DNA from: Clostridia bacterium
GTDB taxonomy: Bacteria; Bacillota; Clostridia; TANB77; CAG-508
Length of the DNA stretch: 44,392 bases
Reading direction: 5' to 3'
NCBI GenBank assembly: GCA_017397545.1
Contig: JAFQIK010000047.1
Span: 1-44,392, forward strand
In this document: piece by piece, positions 17,749 to 26,946 of the stretch
Layout: every line of letters starts with the position of its first letter
How positions within the stretch are numbered: the stretch's first letter is position 1
Notes under the pieces: model-generated
Databases searched by the model: none
Told to the model about the DNA's origin: nothing
What the model saw: only the letters and a program-made list of their open reading frames with translations
Position numbers and translations under genes: made by a program

Positions 17749-17995
17749 TTATAATTCATATATATTTGCTTTTAGTATTACCTTTGATATTTTATTTTTT
17801 TCATCTAACGATATTTCCCAAATGCTTCCGGAAATTGATCTTTTGATTTTCAGTTCTTTGGTAGGCTCCCCTATTAATTTATTTAATTCTTTTTGTAGTT
17901 TTACTTTATTGGTATAAACCACTAATTTATTTTCATTATATAAAACATTAATAGTTGTTTCTAATTCTTCTTTTATTATATCTTTTTTCTTTCAT
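17749..17995 (-). pseudogene. short ORF with apparent 1-base indel in an A-run, function unknown
   Basis: From about 17980 down to a TAA at 17749-17751 there is an open frame of about 75 codons with native codon use (ELETTINVLYNENKLVVYTN, then KRSISGSIWEISLDEKN). It has no start codon in its own frame, since a TGA lies just upstream. An ATG at 17995 would lead into it (MKEKDIIKEELE) if one A were removed from the run of six at 17983-17988. This break is an A-run indel and not a CGG site. It directly precedes uvrB on the same strand. I do not recognise the family. Confidence 0.5.
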
Positions 17996-18044
17996 TTTAA
18001 CATCCTTAAATGCACTTAATATTATTTTAATCTTTAGTAATATA

Positions 18045-18476
18045 TTATTTTGTATAAAACTCTGGATGTTCTTTCTCTTTAAATTCTTTTATTTCTGTAG
18101 CAATAAATTCATCCTCATCAAATTTGCAATATGAATCGAAGTTTTCTACAGGTATATAATTTCCAACATCATCTACTCTAATATATACAAAAGTATTTAT
18201 TGTTTTGCCATCAAGTACAGCAGTTACTTCTTTTCTTTGATACATGTCAGGACACATTTCAAAAGCATCGCATATTTTCAAATCATAATCGTTTATTTCT
18301 AATACATATCCTTTTACTTTTTTATCTTTTTGTTCTTTTATAAAATAAAATCCATCTTCTGCTTCATATAAACTGTAACCTAATAATTCAGCTTTTTTAG
18401 TTTTTAGTTCCTTACCAAATAATTCTATTTGTACTTTTTTACTTTTTAAAGTACCATAAACAAATAAATGATTCAT
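18045..18476 (-). CDS. gamma-glutamylcyclotransferase-like (AIG2-type) protein
   Basis: This 143-residue protein begins with MNHLFVYGTLKS, the YGTL substrate-binding signature of the gamma-glutamylcyclotransferase/AIG2 fold. It continues with GYVLEINDYDLKICDAFEMC, where the family has its catalytic acidic residue and the 'D/E-x-x-E' turn, and YQRKEVTAVLDGKTINTFVYI. Family members form 5-oxoproline from gamma-glutamyl amines, and many homologues are uncharacterised. GGAGAAATAAT precedes the ATG. It is the last of three same-strand small enzyme genes (18045-19459) with gaps of 30-40 bp, probably one transcript. Confidence 0.8.
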   Translation of the reverse strand: MNHLFVYGTLKSKKVQIELFGKELKTKKAELLGYSLYEAEDGFYFIKEQKDKKVKGYVLEINDYDLKICDAFEMCPDMYQRKEVTAVLDGKTINTFVYIRVDDVGNYIPVENFDSYCKFDEDEFIATEIKEFKEKEHPEFYTK

Positions 18477-18506
18477 ATTATTTCTCCTAACTTTATTTCA
18501 TTATCT

Positions 18507-18989
18507 CTATATAATGTACTTCTTACCTATTAATCTTTGTAAATTCTTAATTGCAAAATTATGTGTTTTTTTCCCTGCAGAACTCATACAATAATCTTTC
18601 AACACGAAAACATCAATATTTTTTTCAAACATGTCTATTGCTGTTTTTTGCATACATGCATCTGTATCGAATCCACATAAATATACTTCTTTAATATTAT
18701 TATCTCTTATATATAATTCTAATTCTTCATTCATTGCTGAGTAAATGGATTTATTAAATATTTTATAACTATTTGTGTCAATTACAATTTTCTGTTGTTC
18801 TTCATTCATACACCCTTTATAATTTAATTTTTTATAAAAAACATTTTCAGCACTATTAATAAATTTAGTAAAAGCTATAAAATCGTATTTTTTAGATTTT
18901 ATTAGCGTTTCTATTTTATTCACATATTTTTTAGTATGTTTATTTATAAAGCTTTGTTGGCAATCTATAACTAATAATAAACTTTTCAT
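18507..18989 (-). CDS. isochorismatase-like cysteine hydrolase
   Basis: This 160-residue protein fits the isochorismatase/nicotinamidase fold. LLLVIDCQQSFIN (about 4-16) has the first catalytic Asp, and VYLCGFDTDACMQKTAIDMF (about 102-121) contains the cis-peptide neighbourhood and the nucleophilic Cys in DACMQKTA. The lysine between them is plausible in the central part. Substrates of the family include nicotinamide, isochorismate and N-carbamoyl amides, and none can be chosen here. GGAGGATTAA precedes the ATG. It lies in a small same-strand cluster with a cysteine-cluster protein and a gamma-glutamylcyclotransferase-like gene. Confidence 0.82.
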   Translation of the reverse strand: MKSLLLVIDCQQSFINKHTKKYVNKIETLIKSKKYDFIAFTKFINSAENVFYKKLNYKGCMNEEQQKIVIDTNSYKIFNKSIYSAMNEELELYIRDNNIKEVYLCGFDTDACMQKTAIDMFEKNIDVFVLKDYCMSSAGKKTHNFAIKNLQRLIGKKYII

Positions 18990-19027
18990 TTAATCCTCCT
19001 ATTTTTATTAAAGCTTAAAGTTAAATG

Positions 19028-19459
19028 TTATATTTGAAATTCATTATTTAAAATTGAGTTCACATCTTCTTCAGTTAACAAACCTTCTGTTACGTATTTT
19101 TCTAAAAGTTCATAACCTTTTTTATAATATCCTTTTGTAGTAAATTCTTTTAAGCCTATACATTTTGTTTTTGCTTCTTTATTTATAATTAATTTATCTA
19201 ATCCAGCTATTTCTAGCGGAAACAATTTACATTCTATAAATCTTTTTTCTTGTGGCATTACACATCCTTTACCACTTAAAAAAGAACATTTTTTACCTTT
19301 AGCTCTATAACCATTCATAAATTTTTCACAATCAAAAATATCTTTATATTTATCTTCTAATTGTTCATATTCTTTTTTAGTAACATATAAACCTTCATGG
19401 CAACATTTCCCATTGCATTTAGCGCATATGTTCATTTCAAAATTAATAGTTTTATTCAT
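19028..19459 (-). CDS. cysteine-cluster protein (YkgJ-like), native copy
   Basis: This 143-residue protein has an N-terminal cluster ICAKCNGKCCHEG (about 11-23), then KKCSFLSGKGCVMP and RFIECKLFPLEIAG, together resembling the YkgJ-type zinc- or iron-binding module. Codon use is strongly AT-rich and matches the host. In the cysteine cluster it has AAA for Lys where the other copy at 5999-6460 uses CGG for Arg. GAGGTTGAC precedes the ATG. It is first of three small genes on the minus strand. The biochemical role of the family is not established. Confidence 0.75.
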   Translation of the reverse strand: MNKTINFEMNICAKCNGKCCHEGLYVTKKEYEQLEDKYKDIFDCEKFMNGYRAKGKKCSFLSGKGCVMPQEKRFIECKLFPLEIAGLDKLIINKEAKTKCIGLKEFTTKGYYKKGYELLEKYVTEGLLTEEDVNSILNNEFQI

Positions 19460-19514
19460 AATGTCAACCTCATTTTATATAATATTTCTTTAAAATTATA
19501 TCACACCATAATAT

Positions 19515-19552
19515 AAAAAAACAAGATTGCATAACTGCTATCTTGTTTTTTA
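19515..19552. terminator. rho-independent terminator-like hairpin
   Basis: AAAAAACAAGAT and ATCTTGTTTTTT arms surround a 12-base loop, with T-runs on both strands. It lies between the 19655 gene and the 19028 cluster and could end the former. Confidence 0.7.
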
Positions 19553-19586
19553 TATATTACTATAGTTAGCAAGGCTCTGTGAGAAA

Positions 19587-19610
19587 CGGACGACTACTAG
19601 TCGCCCCTAC
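19587..19610. repeat. GTAGGGG-type hairpin
   Basis: GGACGACTACTAGTCGCCCCTAC, nearly the same stem as at 1821. The flanks (CTCTGTGAGAAAC and GTTTACTCTACT) also resemble those of the 1821 copy, so the element extends beyond the hairpin. Confidence 0.8.
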
Positions 19611-19654
19611 GTTTACTCTACTATTTTTATTACTTACTAGCATTAACTATTTAT

Positions 19655-19972
19655 TTATAATATATTTTCTTCTATACTGCTATTTACTATTGTATCAGCA
19701 CTTTCTACAGTTTCTGTTGAAATAGTACTTCCAAAAGAAAATGTTCTTTTTTCTGCTTTTGATTTTTCTTCAAATTTTTTGTTATATTCTGCTTTTGCTG
19801 AATCTAATGCTTCTTGCATAGCACAAAACATTTCTTCAACATCATTTTGTGTAAAATCGTATACACTACTTCTTGACATAGGTTCAAGAATTTGTATATC
19901 ATGTAATACTTTGTTAACTCTTTTTCCTGCGTTTTCCATAAATTTTTTTCTTTTTTCTTCGTTTGTTTCCAT
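19655..19972 (-). CDS. small helical protein, function unknown
   Basis: This is a 105-residue protein if started at 19972 (METNEEKRKK, with GGAAGGAG 8 bases upstream). The open frame extends to 20047 but without a ribosome binding site. It is charged and probably helical in residues 1-75, with a Ser/Thr-rich tail. There are no cysteine clusters, signal peptide or membrane segment. It is divergent from the 20116 gene, so the 140 bp between them should hold promoters for both. I do not recognise a family. Confidence 0.6.
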   Translation of the reverse strand: METNEEKRKKFMENAGKRVNKVLHDIQILEPMSRSSVYDFTQNDVEEMFCAMQEALDSAKAEYNKKFEEKSKAEKRTFSFGSTISTETVESADTIVNSSIEENIL

Positions 19973-20115
19973 TTTTATTACTCCTTCCAAAACATCTATA
20001 AATTTTAATCGCTTTTTGGTTATATCATAAAGAAAAATATAAATCAAGTATAGACATTTTAATTTTTTTCGTATATCATTAATATAAATATTTTATTAAC
20101 AAAGGAGGATTACAA

Positions 20116-20493
20116 ATGAAAAATTTGTTAAAAATTTCTATTTTATTTTTATTATTTGCTCTTATGTTTTTTCCATGTGTAAATACTTTTGCAATAAATA
20201 TGGATTTAGATTCTGACACAAATACAGCTGTAAATTCGAGTACAGATACAATAGTAGATGAATCTAATAATTCAATTAACGAAGATTTATTTGAAGAAAA
20301 TTCAGAAGATCCAACTGAAGATCCTTTTGCAGAAGAAGAAACTACTATTAATACAAACTCACCTACAGTAACTAGCACTTCTTCAAATGATGATGGATTT
20401 TTGACAATAGAAAACATATTGTCTATAATAATTATAGTAATAGGAATTATATTAATATTCTTAGCAATAGCAATTCTTATACGTTGTAAATAA
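20116..20493 (+). CDS. secreted, C-terminally membrane-anchored acidic protein (tandem pair, first)
   Basis: This 125-residue protein has a signal peptide (MKNLLKISILFLLFALMFFP, cleavage near FA-INM), then about 65 acidic, Ser/Thr/Asn-rich, probably disordered residues, then a single C-terminal helix (about 98-122) ending IRCK. It should be a bitopic protein displayed outside the membrane. GGAGG lies 7 bases before the ATG and a strong terminator follows. The next plus-strand gene has the same architecture but little sequence identity. I cannot name a family. Confidence 0.7.
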   Translation: MKNLLKISILFLLFALMFFPCVNTFAINMDLDSDTNTAVNSSTDTIVDESNNSINEDLFEENSEDPTEDPFAEEETTINTNSPTVTSTSSNDDGFLTIENILSIIIIVIGIILIFLAIAILIRCK

Positions 20494-20504
20494 ATTTAAA
20501 ATTT

Positions 20505-20543
20505 TCAAACAACTTTTTGAATCTAATCAAAAAGTTGTTTTTT
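20505..20543 (+). terminator. rho-independent terminator
   Basis: AACAACTTTTTGA and TCAAAAAGTTGTT arms are followed by TTTTT, directly after the 20116 gene. Confidence 0.88.
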
Positions 20544-20609
20544 TATGAATATTTTTTACAAAAGTATAAATAATATAATTAGGTTTTTTAAATTTAGGAG
20601 GTAATTTAA

Positions 20610-21053
20610 ATGAAAAGAAAAGCTTTTATATTATTAATTCTAATAGCTATTATATCTTTTAGTACTGTATGCTTTGCAAACATGGGAAATGATATTAAAA
20701 ATGCCGTAAATGGAGCTACTAGTACTGTAGTAGATGGTGCTGAAAATCTTGCAGAAGATGTTAGAGGTGGAATTCAAAATGCTGAAAATACTATAGAAAA
20801 CGGAGCAAGAGATATTGGAAATGCATTAACTGATGGTGCAAATGATGTTATGGGAAATAATCGTGATAATAATGCTAATAATGATAATAATAATGGTAAT
20901 GGCACAGGTTATACTGCTACAAGAACTACAGCTGCAGACGTTACTGGTACTAATACTTCTTCAATGTGGACATGGATTATTTTAGCTATAGCAGCTGCTG
21001 TGATAGTAGGATTAGTATGGTATTATGCTAAACAACACAACGATATTCATTAA
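20610..21053 (+). CDS. secreted, C-terminally membrane-anchored Asn/Gly-rich protein (tandem pair, second)
   Basis: This 147-residue protein has a signal peptide (MKRKAFILLILIAIISFS, cleavage near CFA-NMG). A repetitive region follows with three A-E-N/D-G-A type units (VVDGAENLAEDVRGG, IENGARDIGNALTDGA), then an Asn-rich linker, and a C-terminal membrane helix (about 119-138) before KQHNDIH. The amphipathic repeats resemble LEA/apolipoprotein-like segments, which is only a comparison of pattern. AGGAGG precedes the ATG. It follows the 20116 gene after a terminator, so it probably has its own promoter. Function is unknown. Confidence 0.7.
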   Translation: MKRKAFILLILIAIISFSTVCFANMGNDIKNAVNGATSTVVDGAENLAEDVRGGIQNAENTIENGARDIGNALTDGANDVMGNNRDNNANNDNNNGNGTGYTATRTTAADVTGTNTSSMWTWIILAIAAAVIVGLVWYYAKQHNDIH

Positions 21054-21182
21054 TCAATCAAGAATTTACTCGGAGCAAAATCTTGAAAATTTGATTTTTT
21101 CAAAATGGAAAGTGTTTTATTCTTTCCATTTTCTTTTTATTATGATATAATTTTATATATTTTAAGAAAGAGGAATTTAAAA

Positions 21183-21623
21183 ATGTCTAAAATAATTTCA
21201 AAAAATCCAACTGCAAGACATAATTATACTATAGATGATACTATTGAAACCGGAATAGTTTTATCTGGAACAGAAATTAAATCTATAAGAAACGGAAAAG
21301 TTAATTTAAAAGATAGTTATGCTGCAATTAAAAATGGAGAATTATATATTTATAACTTACATATAAGTCCATATGAATTTGGAAATATTTATAATAAAGA
21401 TCCTTTAAGAGATAGAAAGTTATTAGTAAATAGAAGAGAAATCAATAAATTAGTTGGTCTAATCAAACAAAAAGGATATTCTTTAGTTCCTATTTCTATG
21501 TATTTTAAAGGAAACTTTGTAAAAGTTGAACTTGGAATTGGAAAAGGAAAAAAACTATATGATAAAAGGCGTGATATTGCAAAAAAAGATGCTGAAATGA
21601 GAATGAGAAAAGCTAAAAATTAA
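21183..21623 (+). CDS. smpB: SsrA-binding protein SmpB
   Basis: SmpB brings tmRNA to stalled ribosomes for trans-translation. At 146 residues it has the family features: [45 protein letters not shown], and the basic C-terminal tail [19 protein letters not shown] that acts in the decoding centre. I start at 21183 ([14 protein letters not shown] upstream). The open frame reaches 21105 but that part is not conserved. A terminator follows. No tmRNA gene is visible in this window. SmpB is of interest here because untranslatable codons and stalling would load this rescue system. Confidence 0.97.
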   Translation: MSKIISKNPTARHNYTIDDTIETGIVLSGTEIKSIRNGKVNLKDSYAAIKNGELYIYNLHISPYEFGNIYNKDPLRDRKLLVNRREINKLVGLIKQKGYSLVPISMYFKGNFVKVELGIGKGKKLYDKRRDIAKKDAEMRMRKAKN

Positions 21624-21658
21624 TAGGAATTTGCTTGAAATTGCAAATTCCTATTTTT
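21624..21658 (+). terminator. rho-independent terminator of smpB
   Basis: AGGAATTTGC and GCAAATTCCT arms are followed by ATTTTTG, directly after the smpB stop. Confidence 0.9.
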
Positions 21659-21660
21659 GT

Positions 21661-21685
21661 GCGGGTGACTAGTAGTCATCCTACA
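21661..21685. repeat. decayed GTAGGGG-type hairpin
   Basis: GCGGGTGACTAGTAGTCATCCTAC has matching changes in both arms (GGGTGACTA pairs with TAGTCATCC, with one wobble), like the other stems of this family. Confidence 0.7.
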
Positions 21686-21729
21686 TTAATAAAAAGTCTA
21701 AAATGAGTCCGTCTGAAAAAAGAAAATTT

Positions 21730-22671
<942 letters not shown>

Positions 22672-22688
22672 TTATATTTGTTAAATCT

Positions 22689-22717
22689 ATTCTATTTCTT
22701 AAATCTTAACTTGTCAA
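22689..22717 (-). promoter_or_regulatory. sigma-A-type promoter for fba
   Basis: On the minus strand TTGACA (22717-22712), a 17-base spacer and TAGAAT (22694-22689), about 30 bp before the fba ATG. Confidence 0.8.
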
Positions 22718-22740
22718 CTATTTAAAAAAAATATTAGAAA

Positions 22741-22780
22741 AATCCCAGCACGAACCAATTATAGTTACTGTGCTGGGATT
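22741..22780 (-). terminator. rho-independent terminator of manA
   Basis: AATCCCAGCAC and GTGCTGGGATT arms surround an 18-base loop. On the minus strand it is followed by TTTCTAATATTTTTTT. Confidence 0.9.
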
Positions 22781-22798
22781 CTGTTAAATCAAATAAAA

Positions 22799-23782
22799 CT
22801 ACTTAACGGTTGCTTCCATTATAGTTGCATTTCCACAGAACGAACATCCGCCAATATAGCCTTCTGCTGCAGGAATTATAAATGATTCTCCTGCATTTAC
22901 CTGATGTGAATAATCCTCATTACCGATTGTTATACTTCCTGTTAAAACCGAACACAATTTAAAACTTGCCTTGGTTGTAGCTGTAGAGCTAATAGCATTT
23001 TGATTAACATTACGAATTCTTAAATCAAAATATTTGCTCTCCAAAATCAATCGCAATAGTTTATCTTCATTTAAAACATTGTTATTGTAAGCAGATACAT
23101 TAATATTATTATCAAAATCAATAACGTCAAGAGCTTCTTGTATATGAAGTTCTCTTGGATTTCCATCTGCACCGACTCTGTTCCAATCATACAGGCGATA
23201 TGTGATATCAGATGATTGCTGAATTTCATACACAACAACCCCATCCAATAAAGCATGAACCATGCCTGCAGGTATAAAGAACACGTCTCCTGCTTTTACC
23301 GGAACGAAGTTCAATACATCTTCAATGCGATTTTCGGTTATTGCTGTTATCAAAGCTTTTTTAGTTGTTCCAGGTTTTAATCCGTATACAATTTGTGCGC
23401 CAGGTTTAGCAGAAACAATATACCATGCTTCCGTTTTTCCGAGCGAATCATAATGTTTCTTTGCATAATCATCACCAGGGTGCACCTGTACTGATAATTT
23501 ATCATTCGCATCAAGCCATTTGATTAACAAAGGAAAGTCTTTGTATTTCCGGCAATTTAATCCGAAAATTTCTTTTTCATCTTGATAATATTGGCTTAAA
23601 CTCAAAGCTTTTGTATCCCCACCAATTGTAATAGGTGTTTCACCGTTTTTATGGGCAGATGCTGTCCAAATTTCCGAAACCTTTTCAAATGGTGGATTAA
23701 CATTGAAAATTTTACTCAGGTTGTTGCCTCCCCATATTGCTGTTTTAAAAATAGGTTGGCAAAAAATAATTTTTTCAGGCAT
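22799..23782 (-). CDS. manA: type I mannose-6-phosphate isomerase (class I phosphomannose isomerase)
   Basis: This enzyme interconverts mannose 6-phosphate and fructose 6-phosphate. At 327 residues it has IWGGNNLSKIF at the N-terminus, the zinc-site segment FPLLIKWLDANDKLSVQVHP (about 83-102), TEAWYIV, DVFFIPAGMVHAL and VYEIQQSSDITYRLYDW, all diagnostic of the short bacterial form. GGAGAAATG precedes the ATG and a strong terminator follows. Base composition is clearly less AT-rich than neighbours (GCC, CTC, TCG, CCG, GTC codons). It has one in-frame CGG (23551-23549, codon 78) that must be read in frame, because the conserved FPLLIKW block follows. This looks like a recent acquisition. Confidence 0.95.
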   Translation of the reverse strand: MPEKIIFCQPIFKTAIWGGNNLSKIFNVNPPFEKVSEIWTASAHKNGETPITIGGDTKALSLSQYYQDEKEIFGLNCRKYKDFPLLIKWLDANDKLSVQVHPGDDYAKKHYDSLGKTEAWYIVSAKPGAQIVYGLKPGTTKKALITAITENRIEDVLNFVPVKAGDVFFIPAGMVHALLDGVVVYEIQQSSDITYRLYDWNRVGADGNPRELHIQEALDVIDFDNNINVSAYNNNVLNEDKLLRLILESKYFDLRIRNVNQNAISSTATTKASFKLCSVLTGSITIGNEDYSHQVNAGESFIIPAAEGYIGGCSFCGNATIMEATVK

Positions 23783-23926
23783 TTTACATTTCTCCTTGTC
23801 ATTTAAATATTTTTGTTTAACTAATTTCTTATAAATTACATTTATAACACTTCCTTTGTAAAAAATATATATTATAAAAGAGCAAAGCTCTGAATTTTAG
23901 TAGTTTTATTTAATTTTCAATGTACA

Positions 23927-23982
23927 AATGCTGCTACAACAGCATTAAAAATATGATATATTTTTTATAAATATATCATATT
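23927..23982. terminator. two AT-rich hairpins upstream of manA
   Basis: AATGCTG/CAGCATT (23927-23946) and AAATATGATATAT/ATATATCATATTT (23948-23982). The second could end the DUF1540 transcript, although its T-run is not strong. The rest of 23783-24024 is AT-rich with no feature I can name. Confidence 0.45.
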
Positions 23983-24024
23983 TACATAAGCTTTTCAATA
24001 TTTACCAATTAAAGCTTTTCTTTT

Positions 24025-24189
24025 TTACTTAGCTCTATAACTTCCGCACATAGATTCATCTTCTGGATTTCCGTTGTTACAATTTTTACATGGTCTTACT
24101 ATAATATCTTCCAACTCACATTTTTCAGTCTTTTGATTATTGTACTCGCAACTATGAACTGTGCAATTTATTAATTGTTTTCCGTCCAT
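24025..24189 (-). CDS. DUF1540 domain protein
   Basis: This 54-residue protein, too short for many gene finders, runs from an ATG at 24189 to a TAA at 24025-24027. AGGAGG precedes the start. It has the DUF1540 pattern: INCTVHSCEYNN near residue 7 with two cysteines, KCELEDIIV, then CKNCNNGNPEDESMCGSYRAK. The Cys-rich domain presumably binds metal. It is widespread in Clostridia, often in short proteins like this, and its function is not known. The two CGG triplets inside it are out of frame (part of GAC GGA and AAC GGA). Confidence 0.88.
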   Translation of the reverse strand: MDGKQLINCTVHSCEYNNQKTEKCELEDIIVRPCKNCNNGNPEDESMCGSYRAK

Positions 24190-24277
24190 TTTAACCTCCT
24201 TTAAAATTTACTATATTAATATTATCTACAAATTAATTTAAAATATTAATAAAGTAATTTTAAATTTAGTTTTGTAA

Positions 24278-25004
24278 TTAATTTTTTCCCATATTTTTGT
24301 TTTCAATTTTTTTAATTTTAATTTCGTCAAATCTTGTATCACATTCTGAATTTTTAAAACTTAAATACCAACTCATTCCATTCTTCTCTCTTTCTACTGT
24401 ATTTACTCTTTCTTGTAATTCTTCACATGTTTTAGGAGTAGGAACTATAATTGGCTGATTTGGAATCCAATTAGCCGGAATCGAAGCATTATTACAATCT
24501 GCAGTTTGTAGAGCTTCTACAATTCTTAGTATTTCCGGAACACATCTTCCTATATTCATAGGATAAACTAATATGCTTTTTACAATACCTATATCATCTA
24601 TTATAAACACATTTCTAACAGTTTCTGTAGAACTTATTTCATTTGAAATCATTCCATATTTTCGTGCTATTTCTCCACTTCTATCTGCTATAACAGGAAA
24701 AGGAACTCTAATCCCAGTTTTTAAATAAATATCGTAAAGCCATGCTAAATGAGATGCGTTACTATCGATACTTAATCCAATTAAACATGTATTTAAATTT
24801 TCAAAATATGTATTTGCTTTAGAAAATGCAATAAATTCTGTTGTACAAACTGGAGTGAATGAACCGAGGATGTGAAAATAATACAATCCATTTTCCTTTA
24901 TAATCACTAAGTTTTATATCTCCCATTGTAGTTACTGCTTCAAACTCTGGAGCATACTCTCCTATTCTCACTATTCCATTCATCATTATTTCATAATTAT
25001 TCAT
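24278..25004 (-). CDS. 1-Cys (Prx6-type) peroxiredoxin, with one +1 frameshift at an in-frame CGG
   Basis: This thiol peroxidase reduces peroxides with a cysteine nucleophile. Codons 1-46 end WIVLFSHP. In-frame CGG (24866-24864) follows, and the frame then fails within about 14 codons. A +1 shift onto GGT gives [17 protein letters not shown], the Prx active-site block with peroxidatic Cys near residue 53, and a frame of 195 codons to the stop. The total is 241 residues, including the long C-terminal arm typical of Prx6-like enzymes (VPANW-type [18 protein letters not shown]). The ATG at 25004 is preceded by GGAG that overlaps the end of the LOG-gene terminator hairpin. This is the only site with CGGT rather than CGGA or CGGC. 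Confidence 0.93.
24863..24866 (-). other. CGGT +1 frameshift site in the peroxiredoxin gene
   Basis: Codons read CCT CGG-T TCA. The shift restores [11 protein letters not shown] immediately before the catalytic cysteine. Confidence 0.94.
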
Positions 25005-25010
25005 AAAAAA

Positions 25011-25052
25011 TAAACTCCTCTCATATTTTTGTACATTATATGAAAAGAGTTT
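25011..25052 (-). terminator. terminator of the LOG gene, overlapping the peroxiredoxin leader
   Basis: TAAACTC...TCATAT and ATATGA...GAGTTTA arms, with a T-run on the minus strand. The sequence is closely similar to the hairpin at 25774-25815. Confidence 0.7.
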
Positions 25053-25069
25053 AATTTTTGTGTATATTT

Positions 25070-25651
25070 TTATCTTATTTTTACTTTAGTTAAATCTAAT
25101 TCTGATGGATTATAATTTTCTATATAATCTAATACTTCTTCTACTGTATATGCAACTTTATATAAATCTAAACAGTTTTTTGTTACAAATTTTTGCTTAA
25201 TAGCCATTTCTAGCATTTCTATTAAACTATCATAATATTTATCAATATTAAATATTACAATAGCCTTGTTATGTCTTCCTAATTGTTTTAATGTTAATAC
25301 TTCGAAAAATTCATCAAATGTTCCTATACCTCCTGGTGTAACAATAAAAGCATCTGAAGATTCGTCTAATAATCTCTTTCTTTCTCTCATTGTTTCAGTT
25401 TTAATAAATTCTGTACAATTCTCAAAAGATACTTCTGGATTATTTTCTTCAAAAAATTTTGGTGCAATTCCTAATATATGACCTCCTTTTTCATAAACGC
25501 CTCTTGCTGGTGCCCCCATCATTCCGCTTCTTCCGCCACCGAATACTAAACTATGTCCTCTTTCTACCATTTTTCTTCCTAATTCTTCTCCAGCTTTTAT
25601 AAAATTTTCATTAATTAAACTACTTGCTGCTCCATATACACATATTCTCAT
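25070..25651 (-). CDS. LOG family (TIGR00730-type) nucleotide phosphoribohydrolase-like protein
   Basis: This 193-residue Rossmann-fold protein has the LOG signatures: [19 protein letters not shown] (about 38-56), [19 protein letters not shown] and the catalytic [15 protein letters not shown] (about 106-120). LOG enzymes hydrolyse nucleoside 5'-monophosphates to free base and ribose 5-phosphate. In plants and some bacteria they release cytokinins, while the natural substrate in Clostridia is not settled. GGATGAG precedes the ATG. It is probably monocistronic, with a terminator hairpin just after the stop. All CGG triplets here are out of frame. Confidence 0.93.
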   Translation of the reverse strand: MRICVYGAASSLINENFIKAGEELGRKMVERGHSLVFGGGRSGMMGAPARGVYEKGGHILGIAPKFFEENNPEVSFENCTEFIKTETMRERKRLLDESSDAFIVTPGGIGTFDEFFEVLTLKQLGRHNKAIVIFNIDKYYDSLIEMLEMAIKQKFVTKNCLDLYKVAYTVEEVLDYIENYNPSELDLTKVKIR

Positions 25652-25773
25652 ATACTAACTCATCCTTTCTTTTTTACATTTGTTAATTATATTTCATTTA
25701 TCATTTTATTTCAAGTTTTTCTAGTAACTATTAACATTATTTACATTAATAATTTATATATGCATTTAAAAAA

Positions 25774-25815
25774 TAAACTCCCTTCATATATATGTATATT
25801 ATATGAAAAGAGTCT
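25774..25815 (-). terminator. terminator of the PrsA-like gene
   Basis: TAAACTCCCTTCATATA and TATATGAAAAGAGTCT arms lie just after the stop at 25824. It nearly repeats the hairpin at 25011-25052. Confidence 0.7.
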
Positions 25816-25823
25816 TTATTAAT

Positions 25824-26840
25824 TTATTCTTCTGCCTCATTTATTTCACTACAATATTCTTCGTACGCTTCTTTATATTTACTATCTTTAATTTTTAGGT
25901 TATTTTCTTCTCTTAATTTTATTAAAGCTTTATATCTAATATATTGATCTTCTGCTTCTAGGTTTGCTCCTAATTTTTCTACTATATCATTTTCCGCTTC
26001 TTCGAAAGTTGGTTTTTCTGTTTTATTTTCACAATAAATTATATGATAACCAAAATCTGTTAGAACAGCTTCTTTTGTATATGTATCTTTTTCTAATGTC
26101 TTACTTGCAATAACATATTCTTCTGCTAATGACTCTTCATTTAACCAACTAAAATCTACATTTTCTGTTATTATTGTTGAACTATCTGCGTATTCTGTTG
26201 CTACCTCATCAAAACTTGCTCCATTATTTAATTTAGCTAAAATCTCATTTGCTTTAGTTAATGCTTCTTTTTCTGTTACTTCATTAGATACCTTAACTAA
26301 TATATGTTTTGTATTAATTTCTCCATATATTTCATTTTCATTATAATAATTTTGTATATCTTCTGTTGGTATTAATGTTCTAAAATAATCTAAACAATAT
26401 AAATTTCTTCTGTAGTCTAATTCCAAATATTTTACAAATTCTTCTTTAGATTCAAATCCGTTCTCCTCTAGGAAAGTTTCTTCTGTATAACCATAAGCTT
26501 GATATTGTGTTAATATTAAATTAACTTGATCATTTATTTCTTGAGTTTGCTCTTCTGTAAGTTCATATTTTTTTTCTAAAATTGAGCTATCTGCAAGTTC
26601 TAATAAATATGTTACAGGATAATATTTTTTCATTTCTTTATATAAGTTATTCTCTGAAATTTTTCCACCTTTCATTGTTGCAACAGTTTCATTACCAAGT
26701 CCTGGCACTCCAAGAATACCTAATAAATATATTATTGCAGCACCAATTAATATACCAATTATTCCGGAAATCCAAATTTCTTTTTTCTTAAAAATAGCTA
26801 AACCTTTCTTTTTTTCTCTTCCACTTAAATTTTCTTCCAT
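25824..26840 (-). CDS. membrane-anchored peptidyl-prolyl isomerase (SurA/PrsA-like)
   Basis: This 338-residue foldase is tethered outside the membrane. A basic N-terminus is followed by one helix (about 23-42), a SurA-N-like chaperone segment (GKISENNLYKEMKKYYP onward), then a parvulin domain with INTKHILVKVSNEV (about 179-192), FDEVATEYADSS and LTDFGYHIIYCENK. It should assist folding of exported proteins. No lipobox cysteine is visible, unlike classical PrsA lipoproteins. I start at 26840 (MEENLSG), with GGAG 8 bases upstream. A GTG at 26849 lies inside the ribosome binding site region. Confidence 0.88.
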   Translation of the reverse strand: MEENLSGREKKKGLAIFKKKEIWISGIIGILIGAAIIYLLGILGVPGLGNETVATMKGGKISENNLYKEMKKYYPVTYLLELADSSILEKKYELTEEQTQEINDQVNLILTQYQAYGYTEETFLEENGFESKEEFVKYLELDYRRNLYCLDYFRTLIPTEDIQNYYNENEIYGEINTKHILVKVSNEVTEKEALTKANEILAKLNNGASFDEVATEYADSSTIITENVDFSWLNEESLAEEYVIASKTLEKDTYTKEAVLTDFGYHIIYCENKTEKPTFEEAENDIVEKLGANLEAEDQYIRYKALIKLREENNLKIKDSKYKEAYEEYCSEINEAEE

Positions 26841-26946
26841 ATAGCACACTCCTTTAATTTATTTTTAATTTTATATATAGTTTATTAAAATAAATTTAAA
26901 AAATCAAGGGTTTTGTTAAATTATTTTTATTGTCTGCTAAAAAGTA

